Origin: Xanthomonas sp. XNM01
GTDB taxonomy: Bacteria > Pseudomonadota > Gammaproteobacteria > Xanthomonadales > Xanthomonadaceae
Length of the DNA: 64,000 nucleotides
Reading direction: 5' to 3'
Assembly (NCBI RefSeq): GCF_014851915.1
Contig: NZ_JACVAP010000001.1
Coordinates: forward strand, 992,001 to 1,056,000
Part shown: one piece after another, positions 55,905-64,000 of the stretch
How positions within the stretch are numbered: the first letter of the stretch is position 1
Layout: each line of letters starts with the position of its first letter
Notes under the pieces: model-generated
What the model saw: the letters and a program-made list of their open reading frames with translations, nothing else
Database searches by the model: none
Told to the model about the DNA's origin: nothing
Translations under genes and position numbers: made by a program

Positions 55905-57128
55905 TCAGGCCGCTTGCCGGGTTTGCGCGCGCGAGGTCGTGAATGCCAGGAAGGCCGCGAGCAGCAGCACGGCCGCACTCGCCACGAAGGTGCTGCGATA
56001 GCCGGTGGCGTCGAACAGCAGGCCGCCCACGGTGGAGCCCAGGGCGATGGACAACTGGATCACGGCCACCATGAGGCCGCCGCCCGCCTCGGCGTTGTGC
56101 GGCATGGCCTCGGCGATCCAGCTCCACCAGCCCACCGGGGCCGACGTCGCCATCAGGCCCCACAGGCCCAGCAGCACGAACACCGCGGCAACCCAGGCGC
56201 CGAAGGGAATCAACGCCAAGGCGATCACCGCCATCAGGACGGGGATGACGATCAGCGTCCCATACAGGCTGCGCTTGAGCACGGAGCCGATCAGCGCCGT
56301 ACCGATGAAGCCGGCCACGCCGATCACCAGCAGGATCAGCGACAGCGTGGACACCCCGACGTGCGTCACCGTCTCCAGGAAGGGGCGGACATAGGTGAAC
56401 AGCGCGAACTGCCCCATGAAGAAGGCGCCGCAGGCGGCCATGCCGAAGGCGACCGGGCGGCTGCGCAGCACCGTGAAGACATTGCCCGAACCCTGCGAAC
56501 CGCCCTGGTTCTTCATGGAAGGCAGGCTGATCCACTGCCAGGCCAGCGCAATGGCCGCCACCGGGACCAGGCAGAAGAACGCGCCGCGCCAGCCCATGAC
56601 CGAACCGAGGTAGCTGCCCAATGGCGCGGCGATCACGGTCGCCAGCGCGTTGCCGCCGTTGAAGATCGCCAGTGCGCGCGGCACCTGGCTGGATGGCACA
56701 AGCCGCATGGCGGTGGCCGCCGACATGGACCAGAAACCGCCGATCACCACGCCGATGAGGGCGCGGCCGACCATGTAGGTCAGGTAATTGGATGCCAGCG
56801 CGACCACGGCGCCGGAGACCGCCATCAGTGCCGTCAGCGCCAGCAGCAGCGTCTTGCGGTTCATGCCGCCGGCCAGCCATGAAATCGACAGGCTGGTCAG
56901 TACGGCGAATGCGCCCGAGATGGCGATGCCTTGTCCGGCCATGCCCTCGGTGACATGCAGATCCGCCGCGATCGGCGTCAGCAGGCTCACGGGCATGAAT
57001 TCGGAGGCGATCAGCGCGAACACGCACAGCGACATGGCAAACACTCCGCCCCAATAGGCGGGTTGCGCGCTGGTCTCTTGCTGGGAAGGAACGGCCTCCA
57101 TGGCGGCCGTGCCGATCTGGTCTGTCAT
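55905..57128 (-). CDS. MFS efflux transporter (DHA1, AraJ/NepI-like)
   Basis: A 407-residue transporter with 12 helices. VFAMSLCVFALIASEFMPVSLL, the MFS motif A region FAVLTSLSISWLAGGMNRK and GRALIGVVIGGFWSM are typical of the drug:H+ antiporter (DHA1) sugar-efflux group, to which NepI (purine ribonucleoside export) belongs. The substrate is undetermined. It is placed in the middle of the leftward cargo run. Confidence 0.87.
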   Translation of the reverse strand: MTDQIGTAAMEAVPSQQETSAQPAYWGGVFAMSLCVFALIASEFMPVSLLTPIAADLHVTEGMAGQGIAISGAFAVLTSLSISWLAGGMNRKTLLLALTALMAVSGAVVALASNYLTYMVGRALIGVVIGGFWSMSAATAMRLVPSSQVPRALAIFNGGNALATVIAAPLGSYLGSVMGWRGAFFCLVPVAAIALAWQWISLPSMKNQGGSQGSGNVFTVLRSRPVAFGMAACGAFFMGQFALFTYVRPFLETVTHVGVSTLSLILLVIGVAGFIGTALIGSVLKRSLYGTLIVIPVLMAVIALALIPFGAWVAAVFVLLGLWGLMATSAPVGWWSWIAEAMPHNAEAGGGLMVAVIQLSIALGSTVGGLLFDATGYRSTFVASAAVLLLAAFLAFTTSRAQTRQAA

Positions 57129-57210
57129 GAACTTCTTCTTATTCCTGAATGCTTGGGTAAATGCCGGGCCTGGTGTGCGACGGGCATGGCGCGGAAAAGC
57201 TGGGTTGCCA

Positions 57211-57732
57211 CTACTTCACCGCTTCGATGCGGACGCTGAATTCGCCATCCACTTTGGACAACTGCTCAATGCCCGAGGTGAAGCGGCCGAGATGAACCAG
57301 ATCGTTCGAGTGCCGATAGCCGCGGTAATAGGCCACCAGGTTTCCCCACGGCGCGTACAAGGCGAAGTCGCCTACCGAGGGCGTCAAGCCGAAGGGCGCG
57401 TTCGCCGTCGAGAGCTTGCGCGGTGGATAGGCGACTTTCTCCACGTTGTTGTAGTCGCTGAACTTCAGCGTCAGCGGCAGCATGGAGACCAGATCGCGGC
57501 TGGCGGGGTTGTCGTTGAGTTCCACGACCGCTTCGCCGCCATCGAAGCTCAGCCTGATCCGGGTGACTTCGGTTGATCTGCTCGACATGGCTGTTCTCCC
57601 TTGATCTGGCGTCGCCTGGGCGGCGGTGCCGTTGGGTTGACGCTCCTGGGCTGCCACGCTCTGGCTCATGAGAGGGAGCGCGGCAGCCAGTACGACCGCC
57701 AGCGCGGCAGATCGACAAATCTTCGTGTTCAC
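57211..57732 (-). CDS. Secreted cyclophilin-like fold protein 1
   Basis: 173 residues from a GTG with AGGAG eight bases upstream. A Sec signal (SAALAVVLAAALPLMSQSVAA) is followed by a ~115-residue cyclophilin-like domain (IRLSFDGGEAVVELNDNPASRD, LPLTLKFSDYNNVEKVAYPP, GDFALYAPWGNLVAYYRG). It is related to the protein at 59030-59545 (shared LPLTL, DY, GD-A-YAPWGNL). Members of this family lack a proven activity; peptidyl-prolyl isomerase function should not be assumed. Confidence 0.8.
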   Translation of the reverse strand: MNTKICRSAALAVVLAAALPLMSQSVAAQERQPNGTAAQATPDQGRTAMSSRSTEVTRIRLSFDGGEAVVELNDNPASRDLVSMLPLTLKFSDYNNVEKVAYPPRKLSTANAPFGLTPSVGDFALYAPWGNLVAYYRGYRHSNDLVHLGRFTSGIEQLSKVDGEFSVRIEAVK

Positions 57733-57786
57733 GATGGAAGCTCCTGTGTCTGGAAGGTCATGGCGATTTCCCGCGCGGGCGGATGT

Positions 57787-58983
<1,197 letters not shown>

Positions 58984-59029
58984 TCAAGTTGAAGTGGATG
59001 CGGGAAGTGGCTTGCCGCCGTGCAGGCGT

Positions 59030-59545
59030 TCAGTCAGGCGCGCGTTCGATCCTGACGTGCAGCGGGCCGGAGCGCTGCAAGGCGGGCAGTCCCGTCTCCA
59101 CTGCACCGAGGCGCATCAAGTCACCCGTGTAGTTGCCAGTACCGTCTTCGACAAAGATCGCCAGGTTGCCCCAGGGGGCGTAGTAGGCGAGATCGCCTTG
59201 CTTCACCGGAACCGTGCTTTCGGCCGCCCCCAGGGTCAGCCTCTGCGGAAGATCGGCGATGCGCTCGATGCGTGCGTAGTCGGTCAGCGTCAACGTCAGC
59301 GGCAGCAGCGCCGCGAAATCCCGCGCGGGCGCGTTGTCGTAGAGCGTGGCAGTCGCGATCTGTCCATCGACATCCAATCGAATCTTCATGGGGAACTCCT
59401 GCGAGGGCACCGACGAGTCGCCATCCGACGCATTGGCGTGGGAGGAGCCGCCACCGCATGCCGCCAGCCCCAAGGTGGAGCCGACGAGCACGGCCAGCGC
59501 CAGGCGCCGCAACCATCGCGTGCAAATCGGTATTGACTTTTTCAT
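59030..59545 (-). CDS. Cyclophilin-like fold lipoprotein 2
   Basis: A 171-residue protein with a lipoprotein signal (LALAVLVGSTLGLAACGGGSS, lipidated Cys at the lipobox LAAC). The domain resembles that at 57211-57732: KIRLDVDGQIATATLYDNAPARD, LPLTLTLTDYARIERIADLP, GDLAYYAPWGNLAIF. It is the first gene of the leftward run, directly divergent from the LysR gene across a 100-bp promoter region with box copy B. Confidence 0.82.
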   Translation of the reverse strand: MKKSIPICTRWLRRLALAVLVGSTLGLAACGGGSSHANASDGDSSVPSQEFPMKIRLDVDGQIATATLYDNAPARDFAALLPLTLTLTDYARIERIADLPQRLTLGAAESTVPVKQGDLAYYAPWGNLAIFVEDGTGNYTGDLMRLGAVETGLPALQRSGPLHVRIERAPD

Positions 59546-59575
59546 GCCCTGAATGTTGGCGCAGCAAAGTCAAAT

Positions 59576-59622
59576 TGACTAGCTAATGAATACTTAAAAG
59601 GGCTATAAGATGCACTAATTAG
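59576..59622. promoter_or_regulatory. LysR-type promoter box, copy B (divergent LysR/cargo promoter)
   Basis: This 47-bp block matches copy A at 33716-33762 (39 of 47 positions). It carries the ATGAATACTTAAA 13-mer and the CTAATTAG palindrome. It lies in the middle of the 100-bp divergent region, where a LysR protein normally represses its own gene and activates the opposite one. A possible -10 for the LysR gene (TATAAG) lies within the block. Confidence 0.7.
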
Positions 59623-59645
59623 TAATCCGTGGGAGACTTTCCGCC

Positions 59646-60560
59646 ATGGTCAGACGTAACCTCAACGATCTCCTGTACTTCGTGACGGTGGCGCGCGAAG
59701 GCAGCTTCACGCGCGCAGCCTCGCTGCTGGGCGTCACGCAGTCGGCGCTCAGCCAGGCCATCAGCGGCCTGGAGACGCGGCTGGATATCCGGCTGCTCAC
59801 GCGCACCACGCGCAGCGTGTCGCCCACCGCCGCCGGCGAGCGATTGCTCAATGCCATCGGTCACCGATTCGATGAGATCGACGCCGAACTGGACGAACTG
59901 ACGGATATGCGGGACAAGCCGGCCGGCACGGTTCGGATCACCTGCGGAGAGCATGTCCTTCGGACCACGCTGCTTCCCAAGCTGAACCCTCTGCTGCTTG
60001 AGTTCCCTGAGATCAAGGTCGAGTTCGACATCAACTACGGCTTCAGGGACATCGTGGCGGATCGCTTCGATGCCGGCGTGCGGCTGGGCGACACCATCGA
60101 CAAGGACATGATCGCGGTGCCGATCGGCCCGCAGTTGCGCATGGCCGCCGCGGCGTCGCCGGCGTATTTCGCGAAGTGTCCCAAGCCCAAGAGCCCTCGC
60201 GACCTGATGAAGCACAACTGCATCAACATGCGCATGCAGACGGCGGGAGGTATCTACGTTTGGGACTTCGAGCGCCGCAGCCAGAAGTTGAATGTGAGAG
60301 TGGATGGGCAACTCATCTTCAATACCTCGCCCAGCATGGTGGACGCGGCAGTCGCCGGCCTGGGCATCGCGTTCTTGCCCGAAGAAGAGTTTGCGCCGCA
60401 CCTTGAGGAAGGTCGGCTGATCCGAGTGCTGGAGGACTGGTGTGCCCCGTTCCCCGGGTACTACCTGTACTACCCGAGTCGCAAGCAGCCCTCGCATGCG
60501 TTCTCGCTGGTTCTTGACGCGCTGCGGTGGACCGCGCCGTCAAGCACGAAGAAGCGATAG
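59646..60560 (+). CDS. LysR-family regulator of the cargo cluster (predicted)
   Basis: A 304-residue regulator. The HTH (LLYFVTVAREGSFTRAASLLG and QSALSQAISGLETRLDIRLL) is complete and followed by an effector domain (GTVRITCGEHVLRTTLLPKL, FDAGVRLGD). GGGAG lies ten bases before the ATG. The sequence resembles the DsdC/YafC-CrgA side of the family by pattern, but that is not certain. It is divergent from the cargo run and shares the promoter region, so it is the best candidate regulator of both boxes. Confidence 0.92.
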   Translation: MVRRNLNDLLYFVTVAREGSFTRAASLLGVTQSALSQAISGLETRLDIRLLTRTTRSVSPTAAGERLLNAIGHRFDEIDAELDELTDMRDKPAGTVRITCGEHVLRTTLLPKLNPLLLEFPEIKVEFDINYGFRDIVADRFDAGVRLGDTIDKDMIAVPIGPQLRMAAAASPAYFAKCPKPKSPRDLMKHNCINMRMQTAGGIYVWDFERRSQKLNVRVDGQLIFNTSPSMVDAAVAGLGIAFLPEEEFAPHLEEGRLIRVLEDWCAPFPGYYLYYPSRKQPSHAFSLVLDALRWTAPSSTKKR

Positions 60561-60668
60561 CCCGATTCCGTCCGAGACAGGTAGCGCTGTCCGGCCCAAG
60601 GACTATGGGGCTTGGGGCGCCCCGAGCGGCGCCGCGCCTGAGACAAATCCAAAAATCGAAGGAAACCG

Positions 60669-61730
60669 ATGTACGAACTACTCACCCCCGTGAAGATTGG
60701 GCGACATACCTTGTCCAACCGATTCGTCATGGCGCCGATGACGCGCTCGCGTGCGCAGTACGACGGCACCCCTGGCGAACTGGCCGCCACCTACTACGGG
60801 CAACGATCCAGCGTTGGTCTGATCGTGACCGAGGGCACGCAGCCCTCCGACGACGGCCAGGGGTATCTCTCCACGCCCGGCATCTACACCGATGCGCATG
60901 TCGCGGGTTGGAAGCGGGTCACGGACGCGGTACATGACGGTGGCGCCCGCATCTTCATTCAGCTCATGCACGCCGGGCGCATGTCCCACCCTGACAACAC
61001 GCCGCACCATCGCCAAGGTGTGGCGCCTTCGGCCATCGCGCCGGGAGCGCAGATGTTCACGCCCGGCGGGATGCAAGACATCCCGGTGCCGCGGGCCTTG
61101 ACCACGCAGGAGGTGCCGCAGACCGTGCAGGAGTTTCGTCATGCGGCCCGGTGTGCCATCGAGGCCGGCGCAGATGGTGTCGAGATCCACGGTGCGAACG
61201 CCTACCTGATCCATCAGTTCCTTGCGCCCAGCGCGAACGCGCGCAGCGACGAGTACGGAGGCAACATTGCGAACCGCGCTCGCTTCGCTGTCGAGGTCGC
61301 CAGGGAGGTCGCCCAGGAGATCGGCGCGGATCGCACGGGCATCCGCCTCTCGCCGGGTTCGACGCTGTGGGGCATCGACGAAGGCGCGGAAGGCCCCGAC
61401 CTGTACCGCCACTTGGTTGCCGAACTCGACGCCTTGGGCCTCGCCTATTTGCACGTGATGCACCAGGGCAATGAAGACCTGTTGGCTGATCTGCGCAGGC
61501 TTTGGCGCGGTCCCTTGATCTTGAACCGGCCGGGCCGCCCACGCGACCAGATCGGCAAGGACGTGGCTTCGGGTCTCGCCGATCTGGAAGCCTATGGGCA
61601 GATGGTGCTGGCGAATCCAGACTTCGTGGAGCGCATCAAGGCCAATGCGTCCCTGAACGAAGCCAACAGCGAGGGATTCTTCGGCGGGACGGAACGGTTC
61701 TACACCGACTATCCGGTCTTGGGCCGATAG
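60669..61730 (+). CDS. Old Yellow Enzyme family NADPH:FMN ene-reductase (NemA-like)
   Basis: A 353-residue FMN enzyme. Catalytic H174 and N177 with Y179 (HGANAYLIHQF) match the OYE family. The opening LLTPVKIGRHTLSNRFVMAPMTRSRA and PSANARSDEYGGNIANRARF are classical. It reduces activated C=C bonds, such as enals, quinones or nitro compounds. AAGGA precedes the ATG. It runs rightward after the LysR gene with a 108-bp gap containing a GC-rich inverted repeat (60610-60627). Confidence 0.94.
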   Translation: MYELLTPVKIGRHTLSNRFVMAPMTRSRAQYDGTPGELAATYYGQRSSVGLIVTEGTQPSDDGQGYLSTPGIYTDAHVAGWKRVTDAVHDGGARIFIQLMHAGRMSHPDNTPHHRQGVAPSAIAPGAQMFTPGGMQDIPVPRALTTQEVPQTVQEFRHAARCAIEAGADGVEIHGANAYLIHQFLAPSANARSDEYGGNIANRARFAVEVAREVAQEIGADRTGIRLSPGSTLWGIDEGAEGPDLYRHLVAELDALGLAYLHVMHQGNEDLLADLRRLWRGPLILNRPGRPRDQIGKDVASGLADLEAYGQMVLANPDFVERIKANASLNEANSEGFFGGTERFYTDYPVLGR

Positions 61731-61847
61731 CCGTTTTGCTGACAGCGCAACGCAGAGCAGGCATCCAGACCCGGCATGTGGGAACGCCCCGGCCGGATCG
61801 CACCAGGCCATCCCGTGATGCGGCTGGATTCGCCTGATCGAAACGCC

Positions 61848-63065
61848 ATGCCGAAAACCATGCACCAGGCCCCGGATTCGCCGATCCATCGCACGCTGCC
61901 GCCTTTGATGGGCTGTGTGTTCGCCGTGTTTCTCGTCACGGGCGCGGCACTGCCAGCGCTGCCGCTGCACATCCATGGCGACCTGGGCTTCAGCACATTC
62001 GCTGTCGGCCTTGTCGCGGGCGCGCAGTTCGCTGCGGCGCTGCTTTGCCGGCTCTGGTCCGGGACGGTATCGGATCGGCAGGGGTCCAAGTTCGCCGTGA
62101 TGGCGGGGGCCGTGATGGCGGCGCTCGCTGGCTTGCTCTACCTCGCATCGACGATGGCTACTGGCGATCGCATGTGGTCGATCGCGATCCTGCTGGCGGG
62201 CCGTGTGCTCCTGGGGGGCGCCGAGAGCTTCATCATGATCGGTGCGCAGAGCTGGTGCCTCGCGCTCGCGGGTCCGGGTCAGGTCGGCAAGATGATCGCG
62301 TGGATCGGCACAGCGATGTTCGTCGCTTTGGCCCTGGGGGCGCCACTGGGGAGCTTTCTGTATGCGAGGCTTGGTTTTGCCTCTATCGGCTGGGCAACAC
62401 TTCTTGGTGCCGTGACGACCTGGCTGCTGGTCGTCTTCGTTCCGGCGACCCGGCCTGTCACACAAAGCCGCGGGGCTGCCAGGCAGGTAATCAAGGCGGT
62501 TTGGATACCTGGCCTGGCAATGGCGTTCTCCAGTGTGGGCTACGGCATCACGACGGCATTCGCGGTGCTGCTGTTCGTCCAGAAGGATTGGCAGCCGGCT
62601 TGGCTGTCATTCACCGCATTCGCCATCGCCCTGATGGTGGCGCGTGTCTTCTTCGGTCCATTGCCTGATCGCCTCGGCGGCGCGCGCACCGCGATGATCT
62701 TCATCGTGATCCACAGCGCGGGGTTGGCGCTTATCTGGCTTGCCCCCTATGCGTGGCTTGCTTTTGCCGGGTCCGCCATGGCGGGCTTCGGTTACGCGCT
62801 GGTGTATCCCGGCCTTGGTATGGAGGCCGTCTCCCGTGCGCCAGCCGAGGCGCGAGGCCTCGCCATGGGTGTCTATACGGCCTTCATCGACTTGGCGCTT
62901 GGCTTGTTCGCGCCTCTTCTGGGACTTCTGGCCAATGTGGTCGGACTGGCGCAGATTTTTCTCATCGCCGCGCTGCTCGCGCTTTGCGCCGTGCCGATCG
63001 CTGCGTGGCTGGGTGCCCATCCGGCCCGTAGGGGCGCTGCTGCCCGCCTGACCAGCAAAGAATGA
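61848..63065 (+). CDS. MFS transporter (YhhS/YfcJ-like)
   Basis: 405 residues from the ATG at 61848. ATGs at 61776 and 61818 are in frame but add an unlikely tail, and none has a strong Shine-Dalgarno. There are 12 helices. The region ALLCRLWSGTVSDRQGSKFAV is the MFS motif A loop, and GRVLLGGAESFIMIGAQSW the fourth helix. It is similar in pattern to the YhhS/YfcJ arabinose-efflux-like group. The substrate is unknown. It follows the OYE gene by 117 bp. Confidence 0.8.
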   Translation: MPKTMHQAPDSPIHRTLPPLMGCVFAVFLVTGAALPALPLHIHGDLGFSTFAVGLVAGAQFAAALLCRLWSGTVSDRQGSKFAVMAGAVMAALAGLLYLASTMATGDRMWSIAILLAGRVLLGGAESFIMIGAQSWCLALAGPGQVGKMIAWIGTAMFVALALGAPLGSFLYARLGFASIGWATLLGAVTTWLLVVFVPATRPVTQSRGAARQVIKAVWIPGLAMAFSSVGYGITTAFAVLLFVQKDWQPAWLSFTAFAIALMVARVFFGPLPDRLGGARTAMIFIVIHSAGLALIWLAPYAWLAFAGSAMAGFGYALVYPGLGMEAVSRAPAEARGLAMGVYTAFIDLALGLFAPLLGLLANVVGLAQIFLIAALLALCAVPIAAWLGAHPARRGAAARLTSKE

Positions 63066-63095
63066 GTTGGTGCGCATGCGCGCGAGGAATTTGCA

Positions 63096-64000
63096 TCAAC
63101 CGGCATGTTCGGCGAGCGCGTCCAGCGGAACATGCAATGCGCCGTTCGCGGCAAACGCTTCGAGCAGGTAGTCCACCACCACCCGGACACGCGGGGCGAT
63201 CAATGCGCGGTGCGGATACTGGATCACCATCTCATAGCTGCCCGGATGGTGTTCGCGGTGCAGGACGACCTTCAACCTGCCGGCCACCAGGTGCTCCCAG
63301 GCGAGGTGAACGGCGACCTGGGCCACGCCGATGCCGTCGCATGCCGCTTCGACCAGGGTTTCCGGTGCGGAGAGCGTCAAGACCGCTGAATCAGTCGGAT
63401 CAAGCGTGGTGATGCTGCCGTCGGCGGCCCGGAAGCTCCAGGCGTCCACCGTACCGCTCAGGAAGCGCCGTGCGACCAGGCGGTGGTGCCGCAGGTCCTC
63501 GACGGCGCGCGGCACCCCTTGGCGAGCGAGATACCCGACAGAGGCGACCAGCACCGTGTTGAGGTGGCAGACCGGACGCGATACCAGTGCGGAGTCCGGG
63601 ATGTGGCCACCACGCAGGCCCAGGTCGTAACCATCCCGCACGAGATCGACCACGCGGTCGTCGAAATCTACCGCGATCGACAACCCCGGGTAGCGCGCCA
63701 GCAGGCCGGGCAGGATGGGCATCAACTGCTCCCGCCCGAAGGCGGCGCTGGTGGAGATGCGCACGCGCCCGTTGGGTTCGGCGCGTTGCGCAGCCACCGC
63801 ATCGACAGCGGCATCGAGGGCTTCCAGGGCGACCCGTGCCTGGCGAAGAAATACGGTGCCCTCATCCGTGAGGCTGAGGGTTCGCGTCGTGCGGTTCAGC
63901 AGACGCACTCCCAGGGCGGCCTCCAGACTGGCGACGTTCTTGCTGACTGCGGCGGACGACACGCCCAGCACGCGCGCAGCGGCCGCAAAGCTGCCGGCGT
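63096..64000 (-). CDS. LysR-family regulator (partial, 5' end outside window)
   Basis: The gene runs off the right edge; the visible N-terminus (AGSFAAAARVLGVSSAAVSK) is the middle of the winged HTH, so ~15-20 residues are missing. The effector domain is intact to the stop. The pattern is like the CrgA/YafC group (NRTTRTLSLTDEGTVFLRQAR, PNGRVRISTSAAFGREQLMP). It is convergent with the MFS gene, with a 30-bp gap. An ATG at 63971 is inside the HTH and is not the true start. Confidence 0.88.
   Translation of the reverse strand, partial: AGSFAAAARVLGVSSAAVSKNVASLEAALGVRLLNRTTRTLSLTDEGTVFLRQARVALEALDAAVDAVAAQRAEPNGRVRISTSAAFGREQLMPILPGLLARYPGLSIAVDFDDRVVDLVRDGYDLGLRGGHIPDSALVSRPVCHLNTVLVASVGYLARQGVPRAVEDLRHHRLVARRFLSGTVDAWSFRAADGSITTLDPTDSAVLTLSAPETLVEAACDGIGVAQVAVHLAWEHLVAGRLKVVLHREHHPGSYEMVIQYPHRALIAPRVRVVVDYLLEAFAANGALHVPLDALAEHAG

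Noticed and set aside
63096-63971. The ATG at 63971 as start of the last LysR gene
   Set aside because: It falls inside the helix-turn-helix; the preceding in-frame residues (AGSFAAAARV) are conserved LysR sequence, so the gene continues off the edge.

Overview
The window is high-GC bacterial chromosome. The gene orders in its first half (SdhAF4-sdhCDAB, cyoABCD-SURF1-regBA, sdhE, lolCD, comEC-exbBD-msbA-lpxK, kdsB-phosphatase-NHL-uvrC-pgsA-tRNA) fit Xanthomonadaceae/Lysobacteraceae (the Luteimonas, Lysobacter, Pseudoxanthomonas, Stenotrophomonas group). This placement is by gene order and protein resemblance only; no database search was possible.

Region 1 (1-16.7 kb) is core respiration and envelope. 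A ygfZ-like gene is cut by the left edge. A very small SDH assembly factor gene (SdhAF4) precedes sdhCDAB. A long leftward operon encodes a cytochrome bo3 quinol oxidase (cyoABCD), its SURF1 assembly factor and, at the 3' end, a RegB/RegA redox two-component system. An MHS-type permease, sdhE with an overlapping ygfX/cptA-like gene, and the lipoprotein exporter genes lolC/E and lolD follow.

Region 2 (16.5-29.4 kb) holds comEC, exbB-exbD, msbA, lpxK, kdsB, a low-molecular-weight phosphatase, a thioredoxin-fold/NHL protein, uvrC and pgsA, mostly packed with ATGA/GTGA overlaps. A tRNA-Gly/tRNA-Cys/tRNA-Gly cluster follows, with its own strong promoter and a UUCG-loop terminator.

Region 3 (29.5 kb to the right edge) is an accessory island next to the last tRNA-Gly. 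It opens with a P4-type tyrosine recombinase that carries a long C-terminal extension resembling Xre/MbcA/ParS antitoxins. Next come a control cassette (a LysR effector domain lacking its HTH, divergent from an Xre protein across a palindromic operator) and a full LysR regulator. The cargo is a ~24 kb run of genes all on the minus strand (59.5 back to 35.4 kb). Many of them encode exported oxidoreductases: a PaoABC-type molybdenum aldehyde oxidase, two PQQ dehydrogenases, and several Tat-signal enzymes (aldo/keto reductase, SDR, Rossmann protein, alpha/beta hydrolase). An SMP-30-type lactonase, cytosolic SDRs and an alcohol dehydrogenase, transporters and two secreted cyclophilin-like proteins are also present. 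The molybdenum-cofactor maturation genes (mocA-like, xdhC) run toward this cluster from the left. A ~47 bp promoter box is shared, 39 of 47 identical by hand count, by the start of the maturation pair (33.7 kb) and the divergent LysR/cargo promoter (59.6 kb). This suggests one LysR regulator co-ordinates both ends. The island's right end was not found and probably lies outside the window. A second LysR gene is cut by the right edge, after an Old Yellow Enzyme gene and an MFS transporter.
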